A stretch of 64,000 nt of DNA from Telmatactis stephensoni (Eukaryota > Cnidaria > Anthozoa > Actiniaria > Isophelliidae), in NCBI GenBank assembly GCA_029948255.1, contig JALIZF010001939.1, positions 1 through 64,000 of the forward strand, read 5' to 3'. Below the pieces are notes generated by a model. It was not told the DNA's origin. It did not search any database and saw only the letters and a program-made list of their open reading frames with translations. Each line of letters begins with the position of its first letter. Position 1 is the stretch's first letter. This document shows, in pieces, positions 12,201-24,300 of this stretch. The translations under genes and the position numbers were made by a program.

Positions 12201-14392
12201 TCATTCATTCATTCATTCATTCATTCATTCATTCATTCATTCATTCATTCATTCATTCATTCATTCATTCATTCATTCATTCATTCATTCATTCATTCAT
12301 TCATTCATTCATTCATTCATTCATTCATTCATTCATTCATTCATTCATTCATTCATTCATTCATTCATTCATTCATTCATTCATTCATTCATTCATTCAT
12401 TCATTCATTCATTCATTCATTCATTCATTCATTCATTCATTCATTCATTCATTCATTCATTCATTCATTCATTCATTCATTCATTCATTCATTCATTCAT
12501 TCATTCATTCATTCATTCATTCATTCATTCATTCATTCATTCATTCATTCATTCATTCATTCATTCATTCATTCATTCATTCATTCATTCATTCATTCAT
12601 TCATTCATTCATTCATTCATTCATTCATTCATTCATTCATTCATTCATTCATTCATTTGTGTTTTTGTTCATTCATTGATTCAGACATCCATGATTCATT
12701 GTTGGCTGATTCCTTGATTCATAAAATAAACTCCCTCCAAAGTAGAGAAACTTATAAATGGAACCAGCTCTTACTGTTCATCTCTTCAAGTTTAGTCTAG
12801 AATGCAATGTTGGCAGATTTTGTTAGTGAAGATTTTTAAAATCAACAGATAATTTTATAACACAATACATTAAAGGGGTACTTGGATGAAAATACGTCAA
12901 AATTGGAAAGTGGTTTTATATTTATCTATATTGGTTTTATATTTATCTATATTGGTCGTTAATTCCTAAGCTGATGTCAATTAACAACCAATATAGATAA
13001 ATATAAAACCTCCAATCCCAAAAGTTCTGCATTTTAATCATATTATCACCAAGAAATTTTGGTTTAAGATCGAAAAGAACAATAGGGTTGTACTTATGAC
13101 GTCATAGATACACAATGTAGATGCTAAAATACGTGACAACTTTTTATCTGTATATAACCTTTGGAATTTGATGAAAATATATTGCTTGGTGACTATTGGT
13201 CACATATAGATACATTGAACCAAGTTTCAAGTCATTTTAAATTTTTATCGATTTTCATCCAAGTACCCCTTTAAAGAATTAAAGATACTCTATTCTTCTT
13301 GCAGGCCACAGTCAGGTGACCAGTCTTCTTTCAAATATGCTGTCTGAACTCTTACAGCATCCAACAATTGAAGAAAAGTGAGTCATACATGTAGCAATAT
13401 TTGGAATGCATTAAATTAAGCTAGATAAAAAAATGTCATCCCTTCTTATAATTTTCACCTGGGAGTTCTAATATAAACATGTTGAAGGTATCTCAAACAT
13501 GTTTCAAACTTATTGGTAGTGATGAGGATAAGCTTGCCCACAAGGGATGCATAGATCTGTATATCAAAAGCAATTATAATAAGCTGCAGTGCTCAAGTAA
13601 GCTATGTGTCAGCAACAATCCACAAGAATGACCACGTGAGGGCCCTGCCAGGTAGGGGCACCCTGCAAGTAAGAGCTCACTGGCCAACATGGGGGTGGTG
13701 TAGGGGGGTGGGGAGTTGTGTGGGGAGGGGTGGGGATGACGATTTTTACTACAACTGACCAAGAATACCCAAGAATACTAATTTTAGCAAGTACAAAATT
13801 TACTCATTTTGAGGAACTACATAAAATTTGTCACTAAAAATGGTAACCACATTAAAACTCTGACCTGAAACATTGTACTCAAAGGTTCTCTTTTTATTGC
13901 AGGGTTTATGAGGAAGTGATTAATGCCATTCCTAATAACAGCCAGGCAGCTTTTGAAGACTTGGACAAACTCAAGTTCACATCCTGTGTCATCAAGGAAA
14001 CAGTTCGTCTTCACCCTACCATCTCCTCTCTTCAAGCACAGTTGAGAGAATCAACCAAAATTGGAAACCATGTAATCCCCATGAGCACAACAATTCAATT
14101 AATACCGTATCTTAGTAACACAAACCCTCAAATCTGGGAAGACCCCAAGGAATTCACCCCAGACAGGTTTTTAGAAAGTAATGACATGGCTATTGGTGCA
14201 CAGTTTCCATACGCATTGAGGAAGCATAACTATCTCAACGACATTTTTGCTGAGTGTATTGTTAAAGTTGTTTTTCCAAGTTTACTGAATAAGTTTAAAA
14301 TTGTATTTAAAGCTAACCAAGATGTGAGGCCTACAGGGGACTTAATGTCTGTTCCTAATGATGGTGTTGTTTGCACTTTGATGAAAATCTGA
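9275..14392 (+). CDS. CYP46-like cytochrome P450 without the haem-binding motifs
   Basis: Four coding exons: 9275-9856, 11327-11657, 13305-13377, 13903-14392. GT-AG junctions and phases agree; the total is 1,476 nt (491 residues), normal for a membrane P450. An N-terminal hydrophobic anchor (about residues 8-38) is followed by a basic/proline segment (RKKYSLIPGPK), placing it in the ER membrane. Spacing and blocks match cholesterol 24-hydroxylase (CYP46A1): IPGP, QKHGPV, QRFIGS, DTIAKIAFG, DRRRTEVANGE, and DEFVTVFISGH. ExxR is kept (E361/R364) and the PERF-type motif reads PDRF (415-418). However, the Cys-loop reads FPYALRKHNYLN, so the haem-ligand cysteine is Tyr439 and both conserved glycines and the arginine are changed. 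The I-helix reads SGHSQ instead of AGxET, and the C-helix W-xxx-R is K-xxx-K. The second in-frame ATG at 9296 has the better Kozak context. CYP46A1 hydroxylates cholesterol; this protein is unlikely to do so. No stops or frameshifts, so a pseudoenzyme is more likely than an old pseudogene. Confidence 0.9.
9916..10062. mobile_element. MITE, AGAGCAGATTTC family, copy 1
   Basis: Inverted ends AGAGCAGATTTCATATGAGT and its near complement (ending ATATGAAATCTACTTT) enclose about 100 bp rich in gtgcc/acggc palindromes and the phrase gatgtctataaaa. In P450 intron 1. Related copies at about 15260-15376 and 47883-48038. Confidence 0.8.
10337..11194. mobile_element. 858-bp TIR element with AATCGAAC-rich ends and 6-bp target duplication
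   Basis: The termini CCCGACGTAGTCAATCGAAC and its exact complement are flanked on both sides by TCAAGA (10331-10336 and 11195-11200), a 6-bp target-site duplication. About 200 bp at each end consists of many direct and inverted copies of AATCGAAC-type octamers, a subterminal repeat arrangement typical of transposase-binding regions. The centre carries a HIRAN-like coding fragment. No transposase is visible, so it is non-autonomous. The superfamily is not clear; 6-bp duplications occur in Dada and Maverick elements among others. In P450 intron 1. Confidence 0.88.
10603..10800 (+). pseudogene. HIRAN-domain-like fragment inside the TIR element
   Basis: An open frame from 10603 to the TAA at 10798 has no ATG at its head and reads ECVAKGYNECLFHVENGEKF, then FRVLKKVGEKGWALNVVDD and RGQLGHLQRELIPILWP. 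The pattern (GY/H start, GE, then AVAV-like strand, G, VGHLPRE-like turn) fits the HIRAN DNA-binding fold. Seen: the reading frame and motif. Inferred: HIRAN assignment and capture by the transposon. It may be an exon of a longer ORF of the autonomous parent. Confidence 0.5.
12012..12656. repeat. (CATT)n microsatellite, about 645 bp
   Basis: More than 155 virtually uninterrupted copies of CATT in P450 intron 2, with shorter interrupted runs just upstream (11765-11824). The exact assembled length is probably unreliable. Confidence 0.98.
12874..13270. mobile_element. 397-bp MITE with TTAA target duplication
   Basis: The ends AGGGGTACTTGGATGAAAAT and its exact complement are flanked by TTAA (12870-12873, 13271-13274), as in piggyBac- or Kolobok-type elements. 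An internal inverted pair around 12911-13011 (ttatctatattgg) gives a second hairpin. Lies in P450 intron 2, 31 bp before exon 3. Confidence 0.88.
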
Positions 14393-15259
14393 TTGTTAAA
14401 GTGAACTGATGCCTCTGCCAGGTCTACGCAAAATTAACCCTGCAGCAAAACGACTGTGTATGTGCACGTTTTCACAGGCTTATGCACATCCATGTCTTGA
14501 CCACAGGAATCCAAAGCAACATTTTTAGAATTTTTACCAATAGAATTTCCCATAATTATCATATCTTGGAGCTTAATTTTGAGTATTGGTGCAACAATAA
14601 GTAATAATTATTGGTACAATAGGCAGGTAACAATATATTACAAAGTCCTCAAACTGGTTTTTTTTCCCCCCTTTTTTGGGTTGGGGGACTAACTTTGGCT
14701 TCCATAGCTTCATTTTTACCGGCAGAGTACACAGCCAAAATAATGCTTTCATTGGGATTGTTTCGTAAGTAGCACATGTGTAGTACATTTTGCCGAGGTG
14801 TACACCAAATATTAGCCTCCTCCAAAAGCAATCTTTCTAAACTCTCTTATTTGGGTTTTCTGTGGTACTAGAAAGATGAGGGAGACTGAAATATAGAAGA
14901 ATCCCCCCCCCCCGGCCACCAATATTGCCCTAGTTTTCTAAATTCAAACCATGCTGATAGAGTAATATTGTTGATTTTGGGATTTTATAGTAGTAATTAC
15001 TATAAACAATTATTGTTTATTAATCAAGCAATTTCAAGAAGTGACAGTGATCACAAGTTAGAAGCTTTTGCTGCTAAAACTAGTTTTCAATTCTATTATT
15101 TCCTATTATTAATTAAAAGAGTACTTAATTTTAAAATAAAATATATAAAAATGTATAAAAATTAAAATTTCAAGAGATCTTGCATTGAATCCTTTTTTTT
15201 TAAAGAAAGTTTTAAAAACATATTGAATTGTACCTGATAACATGGAATTTTTGCGACAT
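14393..15259. other. Tail-to-tail spacer, P450 / amidase
   Basis: No gene seen. Contains the terminal piece of a GGG-TTCCTGTG family element (14505-14519), homopolymer runs near 14659 and 14905, and AT-rich sequence near 15120-15165 with AATAAA motifs that could serve as the P450 poly(A) signal. Confidence 0.55.
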
Positions 15260-15376
15260 TTTTGCACAGTCACGGCACGGTTACGACAGGAATTTCTAAT
15301 GTTTTTATAGACATCACGGCACTGACACGGTCACGGTACGGTACGGTAAGTTTCACACTCATTCGAAATCTGCTCT
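15260..15376. mobile_element. MITE, AGAGCAGATTTC family, copy 2
   Basis: Carries the family end gaaatctgctct (15364-15375) and the internal cacggcac/gatgtctataaaa-type sequence in inverse orientation relative to 9916-10062; the other end is degraded. It overlaps the last exon of the amidase gene and supplies its stop codon at 15331-15333. Confidence 0.75.
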
Positions 15377-18300
15377 ATTTTGAATTCCTGTGACGACACC
15401 GTGATGTGATGTGACGTGTCATTTTTGTTCATGTGACAACTGCCATATGATCCTCTGTCACGGAGTTGTTCAAAGGCATAGGCCACATTGAGGACAGTAG
15501 ATTCATCAAATTTTCTACCAATGATCATCATCCCAACTGGTAATCCTACAGAAAATCCAGCATTGATTGACAGTGCTGGGTGACCAGATACATTGAATGG
15601 GGAACAGTTGACATTCCACTGAAAAGCATTCTTTAGGAATTCTGGGGAAAAATTAGAGAAGTTTAGACAGGGTCCCCTATACCCATTTGCAAAATAAAAT
15701 CATGCAAAAGTATTTGGTCTTTTCACGCGTCACAGATAAAAAAAATTGAAAGTTGCTTTCACGTGGACGCAAAAAGATTTTAGAGACTAAATCACGTTTC
15801 ACGCAAGAGGTATAGGGGACCCTGTTAAGAGCAAAATTTAAAGCATTCTTTAAAATTTAGAGCAGTAATTGGAAATGAATATCTGCGCCCGGTTAAAAGG
15901 ATGAATAGCCCTAACCCTGGGTTAAATGAATGGTTTTCAACCTTTAGACTTAATCCTGGGTTAAATGAATGGTTTTCTTTAGAGTTAATCCTGGGTTAAT
16001 CGTGCACTCGGCGGCTTCAGACTCTCCTCGGCTGAGCATGCGCGGTAGAGACGTGTATCCATTTGTGACGGACGTGACGACGACAATGACTCGGCAGGTT
16101 ACACCCGCCTTGTAATAATTTATGTGCTGTACATGGTCTAAAACAAGATGCTCGTTTAACCGTGCACTCGGCGGCCTTGACCCACCGGCTCAGCAGAGCA
16201 GCACTTTAGAGTCTGTCATTTTGAGACAGACGCGACGACGACAAAGAAGAAAAGGTGTACTTCGGCTATGAAAGCGAGCGTACAATGGCTAGACAAGCAA
16301 GCGCGCGTGCTTCTCATGTTACTCCGTAGTGACGTATGACTGATGACAGGATAGAAATGTGTTCTTGAGAGGCAAGCTACACAACCTGTTGAGATTATAT
16401 ACATACAAGCGTTTGCATTTTCCCTCCCCCTTCCCCCTCCCCCCATGATTAATGTTCGAACCACAAACCTTCAAGTGGCAAATTTTGTGCAGGAAACGTA
16501 GAAGTCTTTTTAGGACACGTTGGCATGATTAACACATCGTAATTCTTCAAGGCCTCGTCATATGCTTTAGTCAATTCTCGTCTTAGATTCTGTGATTTAT
16601 TGTAAAACATTCCATAATAGTCCTCGTGGAGATATCTAAAACACGTTAACAGAGTCAATCCACGAAGAAAATCCACAGCATGCAAAATCTCCCTCCTCCC
16701 TACTTTTTGAGCCTATTTCTTCCTCCTCCCAACTTTTTTTCGGCCATTTCTCTTTCACTACATCTCATAATTGTTTTACTCCCTCCTCCCAAACCAATTT
16801 TTCTGCCCGTCTTTTCTCCCTCCTCTCTACTTTTTTGGGGCTATTTCTCCCTCCTCCCTAAACTGTTCCTCTCCGATCCGCTCATGAAAGACTAAGTAGA
16901 ACTGAGATAGAGTGAAGTGGAAGTTTGAATGAAAGATGCAGTGATAGAAGGGTAAAGCTGTTTAGAGTTAAGGTAAAGAATGGAATAAGATACAGGCCCG
17001 TCGCCAGCATATTGATAGGGGAGGTTCGATTTCTACAATATTCGGTTGGGATTAGTATTTAATCAGAGGTCCAGCTATCCTTTGGAAGGTAGAATGAAAA
17101 TATTATTTGAGTGTCATAGATATACATCTCATAGATAGATAACTATTATTAATTCCAGGGATTTTGTTTTCTTAATAACGAAAAATTTGAAAGCATCGAA
17201 CCAAGCTAATGTAAAGAGTTTATGGTTTTTGTTTGTTTGTTTGTTTTTGTTTTTCACTGAAGACCAGAATTTTAAGCCAAGAAAAACTAGAAAAGGGAAA
17301 TATAACCCATTAAAAACAGAAGAAAAAGAAAAAAAGAAAAGTTGTTGACCCAGGCAGGGCTCGAACCCGTTACCCAAGCAAATTAGTATACTAATTATAT
17401 GCAAAACCCAAAAAATCGACCATGCATCCAGACAAATTGCTGAATCATCGCATGTTACGTATAGGATGGAGATTTCGGCCCCTTCCGCGCTATCGGTAGA
17501 ACGCAGCGAGCTTTGCAGTCAAAGAGGGAGGAAACAGTCGGATCCTAGGCCATAAATGACTGAACCTTACCACTAGGCTAACTGGTCTACTGAGGGATTT
17601 GGAGGACAAAATAACCTAGTGTATCCTGTGAATTAATTATCTATTGTTGTGCAAATTACTTGATCCCGTGGCGCAATTGGAAAACCCTTGAACTGTGAAG
17701 CAAGTGAGCAGATGTAAGAACCGGGTTCGAAACCGGCTAAGGCCTTTTTTCCTTTTTTCTTCTTCTTTTTTTTCCCTCCTGGCTCAAAATTAAAATTAGT
17801 TGTTCATTAAAAGAGTTAGAGAAATAAAAGACAGGAAAGGAGAGAGATTATGAAAGTTAGAAAACTAAGAAATCGTTAAATAGCCGAAGGTCGGAGTTTT
17901 GATAAAACTCCAGCATTCGCCAAAGGCTCATTCAGAAAGAAATGCAAGGATGTGACTGTAGTGTAAATACATGACTCTTCAATGCAACCAAAATTTGTTT
18001 TAATCCGAGCTTTCGGGCTAAGCGCTCATCTTCAGGGATGTACAAGATGTTTGGAATCGTCATTCAATGGTTGAAAACTATTAAAGTACAAAGTGCGCGA
18101 GGAATTAAACTAAAACGTAAGCTCGATATGTTTTCTTGTACTAATTACGAGTGATCTGCCTGTCTCGCCAACGTATACTACGTTGCACTCTGAACAAGGA
18201 ATGGAATAAATTACTCCAGTTTTTCTTTTGCGATGCCCCAAAGCTCTGATTAAAACAGCAAATTTTGGTTGAAGAATCATGTATTTACACTAATGACACC

Positions 18301-21300
18301 AACCTGCAAGACAACGCTAAATGACTGTAGTTTCCTAAGGAAAAGTACTAGTAGCCTAAACTACATGACTATTTTCTGTGTGGGAAGGGAGGGGGTTCGT
18401 TCGAGCCTTCGAACTACCCCAAGCGACCTGAGATATATTTATATTAAAAGTTCGTCCCCATATTCACCTTATCTTCCAGAGCCAAGGATGGACTGTCTTC
18501 TAGCCCCCTCCCCCCACCTCCCACGCCCCCCCTCCCACCCCAACCCTCCTTCAGTGGTCCGTCCTTTCAAGTATATCAAAGAACAAAGCGTATAAATACC
18601 TTGCTAATAATCGTGATATTATTACTGTAGGTGGTAAATCGTTGGGGTGACTCTTCAACCCTCGTGCTGTTGCTCGTGATAAATTCGTGTCATAATATGT
18701 TTGCGTGCCAGTGCAACCTAGATCTGGATAAGAAAGATTTGGTGTAAGCAAGAGACCATAATACTAAGAGAGCGAAACTCAGTATTGATGTCTGTGCGAT
18801 GTTCGTGGCGACTAAGGCTATTTTTAGTAACTTCGCCATCGCGCGCGCAAAACTCTCGAACAGCAGAATTTGTTTTTTGATGTGCGCGCGAACAGGACCG
18901 ATATTGCCTTTGGCAAACATATTTTGTTTGAGAGCCTTGCGCACGCGATGGCGCGACTCACTGAACTCGTACATTAACCATAAATTTGTAACTACTTCAT
19001 TCAACTGAAGATTGCTTTGTGAAAGCCGCAAATATATTAAAAGCATGTTTCTATGATATCATACTTACTGTCAAACATAGTCCGTGACTTGCCTTCTTGA
19101 AAAATACCAGAAAATATATGTTTACCTGTGCAGAGAGGTAACTGTTACCTTTGAGGGGTATCCGCCCTACGTGGGAGTGTACTTTGAGGATATACAAGGT
19201 TGTAAGTGGGTATTACGTAATAACTGGTACATTGCGCGGGCTCTGATTGGTCGAAAACCGTGTGCAATTACAGTTTATATAAAAATTGGTATATTACGCG
19301 CGATCTGATTGGTCGAGAACCGTGCGCGATAACAGTACACACACTTAGATGACGTCATTGAATTTTACGGTTGAATCTGATTGGTTGAAATGTGTCGATG
19401 TATATTATATAAAACAAATATATTCCATTTTTCCGTTGGTCCGTATACTCTAATAGATGCACATGGGACGTCAAAATGTGGTGAGAACAACAGTCACGCC
19501 ACTCGACTTCGTCTTAGTTTGTTCTCTCACCACATTTTGACGTCATCTGTGCATCTATTAGAGTACAGACGCACGGAAAAATGGAATTTATTTGTTAAAT
19601 AAAGCATCAGGGGGTCCGTTTCTCAAAAGACCCAAAACCTTTACGGCCCCGTTAACTTACCTGATAAGGTTTACGCGTGTTTCTTGAAGTGCACGTTATT
19701 TTTAATTCGTATGATTTTACAAGCAAGTTTACGGATGGTCGCGTGCTCCCGTAATTTTTCCTGTATATCAACGAGCCCAAAAAGTTATCGAGTCTTTCGA
19801 GAAACGGGACCCAACATTTTGGCGGCATCACGCATCACGCGCAGTTCACAACACGCATCACGCAGATAGTTTTTTAGCAATCATTTCTCACGTAAAAGCA
19901 CGTTGCCCGGCCTATCAAACTTTGTGCAATACCAAGAACATATTTAATATATTACCATGCTTATGCCATGCGATGGAAACGTCCTCAACTACTGCACCTA
20001 CATTTCCAAGTCTCTGTGCTGATGCTCTTACGAGTTCATTGACATCGGGTTCAAATTGAGGGTCAAATCCTTCGCTAACAAGTCCAACACGAAGGCCTTT
20101 GATATCACCAGTTAACTGAAAAATAGATTTAAATCGTATCGACAATCGTAGACATTAGGTCATGGGAAAATCCCTTTCTAGTTCTTAGTTCCACACGTTC
20201 ATACGTACCTAATCGTAAATTATTCCCCCCTCCCTTCCTCTTTAATCAATACAGTGGTTAATAGTCTTGTTTCTGTATTGAATAGGCATCGGGAATACTT
20301 TGATGGAGGGAATGGAGAGAGGGAAGGGGAGAAGGTAGTCATATTGTGTGCAACAGCAAGTGATAACATGACGAGTATGCGCGAGCCGCTGGACGGAAGT
20401 GGCCTCAATTACGGTTTTAACCTGGCTTAGGGCTACCTCTCTCATAAATAGAGTCGTATATAGTCTCCACAAAGTTTATCGGAGCATCACATTCGAGTGC
20501 AGAAGTATGAACAGCTAGAAATGATCCTTTCAAAATTATCCATTTGTCCAAGACAATAGAAGTTGGAGACATGCGCAGATGTTATCACTTGCGTGCTGCT
20601 ATTGTGTGCGCTTTGAAAAATACAGTATAATCCCGATTCCTCGACCCGTTCCTCGAACCCTCAGTCAATTCTCGAACCTTCCGATAACTCAAACAAATTG
20701 TTTTTACCATTGGATTTGTTTCACCGTATTTTTACCCCCGATTTCACGAACTCCCGATCTCTCGAACCAATAGTTTTCGACAAATCGCAATTCTTCTGTA
20801 ATGGCAGTAGAAATTAAGCTATTAAAACCAATAAAACCGATCAACAAATCAGGCAACAGAGTACTACCTCTTTAGTGTATTGTGGTATTTTTAGATCCTT
20901 TGGTTGTCTTGGGTCCATATCATTGTCTAGACCAGCAATTGCCTTTGAAAGAAAGAGAGTTGATGCCACAGAGTTCTAGGCCCCGTTTCACAAAGCATAT
21001 ACGTAACTTAAGGCGCTGTTACACTGTGCAATTTTCTCAGCAACTTGTCTCGCAACGGCCGTTGAAGAGACCAATGTAGCTGGAGAATTGCACATGTGTA
21101 ACAGGGGTTGTCCTCGCAATGCTTTTTGTTGCGCGCAGCGTTGCAGTGAAGTAGAACTCAGTTCTACTTTCGCAATGGATTGCAGCAACTTGCAACGCCT
21201 GTTCACAGTGTATCACCCCTCCAGCAACTTTCCTCGCAATTTTTGAGGCACGTTTTCTACGAGCGCATGCGCAATTTCTCATTTCGCTCTGAGGAGCTCT

Positions 21301-24300
21301 GGGTACAAGTAAAATATTGCAAGTTGCTGTGGAAAATTGCACAGTGTAACAGTGCCATAATTTTCTCAGCAACTTGTTTCGCGAATAATACGCCGTTGCG
21401 AGACAGGTTGCTGAGAAAATTGCACAGTGCAACAGCGCCTTTACGAGTACTCGTAAATTTGTTTCTTTGTTTGTTTTTTTTTCGATGATATTCTTTTAAT
21501 ATACAGTTTTTCTTATTCTGCCAAATTTATTTATTTAATTCCCTTATTACGATGAAGATGTTTGTTACACACGAGTTTACTCATGAGTTACAGTAAACTT
21601 TGCGAAACGGAGGCGTCACGCAATATTTCTTACATTTCGATGCAATTACAGTATATATGCCATGAAATGCGTCCTCGGACGCCAAGTGCGTTTTTGACGG
21701 AAAGAATGTCAGACAAGGCTAAAAGTTGAGTATCTTTATTCCCTTTTGTGACTTTTTCTTTTCCCTCTTCTTCGCCCTCGGCAAGACAGCCAGAAATAAG
21801 TACCCCTCCCCTTTCCTGAGAAATACGATACAATAAAGAACTAATGATAGGTGGCATAACAAGTTGTACGACATGTTCCTGTACGAAAAATCTTTTCTTT
21901 ATATTGTACGCACCCCTTGAATAAGCATCCCCTCCATAATACGATCTCATTTTTGCCACTCCAAGGCCAAGAGCACTTATCGAGGAATACACGATAATCA
22001 GTATTGGCATCGCGTGTAAGTTCTGAAGCGTCAACACCCGGTCATATTCCACAATACAAATGTCAATGGTTAAGTAAGGCAATTCATCCATTTCGCTGCA
22101 GAACTATGGATGCACAGGCAATTAACCCTTTGGGCTTGGGCTTCCTGTGTAAAATTGGGTGAGAAGACGACTAGGGACGAAAATGGGGAGGGAAAGTCAA
22201 GTCAAGTCCTTCTCGCCTCTGAATTTCCAAAGGAACCCCAAAAGCAAGAGTTGCCTTCGGAGAGGCCATGGTTAAAACGGTTATTTCTGTACCTCTAGCA
22301 GGAGAGCTGTATCAGATACAGTCCTCGCCATGGGTCCCACATGGTCCAATGTAAACTCCATGGATGGGATGCCTGTGTAAGGAATTAATCCCAATGTTGG
22401 TTTTAGTCCTACAATCCCACAAGCAGCTGCTGGCATGCGTATAGATCCACCTTGATCACCACCAATAGCCATGTCTACTTCACCTGCAGTTATCTAAATA
22501 GAAAACACGTGGTATATGGCATACAGTATTGTCACGACACAGTATGGTCACGACACGGTATGGTCACGACACGGTATTGTCATGACACGGTATGGTCACG
22601 ACACAGTATGGTCACGACATGGCCGGTCAAGACAGTATGGTCACGGCATGGTCACGACATACGATTATGGCACGGAATGGTATGGTCATGACATAGTATG
22701 GTCACGACAGTATAGTCAGGACACAGTATAGTCACGACAGTATGGTCACGACACGGTATGGTCACGACACAGTATGGTCACGACATAGTATTGTCACGAC
22801 ACGGTGTGGTCACGACACGGTATGGTCACGACACGGTATGACAAGGTATGGTCACGACACGGACGACCACGAAACGGCATAGTGATACATGGGTCGATTC
22901 GCAACAACGATTTTCCACGCAACAAATTTTACCCGTAAAGTTTATGCCGTGGAAAATACAAAACGCAACTATTTTAAGCAACATTTTTGCTTAGTGAACA
23001 AGTTGCAAATGTTTGTAATAATTTTAAAAACTTTTAACACAAAATTATCAATTTGACCAAGTGTTACACGGAAAGTCGTTATTGCGAATCGACCCGTGTA
23101 ATACCACTAGGGTGAACAAGGCCTCAGCGTTTACTCAGGCTTCTTCTTCTTCTTTTTTTACTCGGGCTTCTTACCAATACTGCACATCCAGAGGACGACC
23201 CACCCGACATCTTATTAGGATCGATTGGGTTTCGTACAGGCCCAGTGGCAGACGTAAAACTTGCACCACCACAACACAAATACTCGCATGTTGCTTTTCC
23301 TGGTATTCGTCCACCATGGTCAAGAACTCTGGTAACTACTGTTGCATCTATATCTGGGATGAACCCCTCCAGGATCAGAGATCCGTTCATCATGGGAACA
23401 CCGGCTACTGGAATGTTATCTTTAATGGCTATAGTTTTACCGTGGAGTTTGCCGCTTGGATCACCTAGAATGTCACATTTCCAATACCTAATGCGAAACA
23501 CAGGACTGATGCTTTGTGTTGTTTTGTTTTGTGTTGTTTTGTGTTTTATTTTGTGTGTTGTTTTGTGTTGTGTTGTGGTTGTTTTGTGGTTGTTTTGTGT
23601 TTTGTTTTGTTTTGTTGTTTTGTTTTGTTTTGTTTTGTTTGAAAAATTTGGATCTAGCTGGAAAAACGATAATTGCTAAAAGTTTTAAACGATCGATCCA
23701 TCGATCGAACGAACGAACGAACGAACGAACAAACGATATAAAACGAACGAACGAACGAACGAACAAACGATATAAAACGAACGAACAAACGAACGAACAA
23801 ACAAGCAGCAGACGGAAAAGAGAATCATATTATCATTATCATCATCATCATCATTATTATTATCATTATCATCACATGAACCTGCTTTCTTGCATTGTTG
23901 CTCCCAAAATTAATCGTCTTTCGCAGCATCACTTCAGAAAGCTAATTGTAACAGTAATTCTCCCTGATAACATACCAAGCATTGAATGGGTTTTCTTGCA
24001 CATTTGGCTTGTATCCAGCTGTCCTAGGGTACTTCACTGGTAGTTTTGGTTCAGTTAGATCATACAGTGTTTGATAAGTCGTCTTTAAAGAGTTGCATAT
24101 CGCATCTGTAAACATCAAGTTAAACTTTGATTAACTGAATGAAAGATCCAGTGCTGGAAGAGAAATCCCACTGAGTACATTTTCTGACCCTGCCTGTCTC
24201 GTGCCCTAACAAAGCACTGAATAAACCAGACACAATTCCACAAATGTGTGTGTACTAGAGTGAATGCAACGAGTCGCAGTAAAAGGGTACTGACATAAAA

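Noticed and set aside
13574..13762. Short frames in P450 intron 3 and similar 60-80-codon frames elsewhere
   Set aside because: No domain, no splice support, and G/C-rich or repeat-derived composition.
9275..14392. Reading the P450 as CYP20A1, which also has an odd haem region
   Set aside because: Block spacing (QRFIGS, DTIAKIAFG, DRRRTEVANGE, DEFVTVFISGH) fits CYP46A1, and CYP20A1 still has a cysteine in its haem loop.
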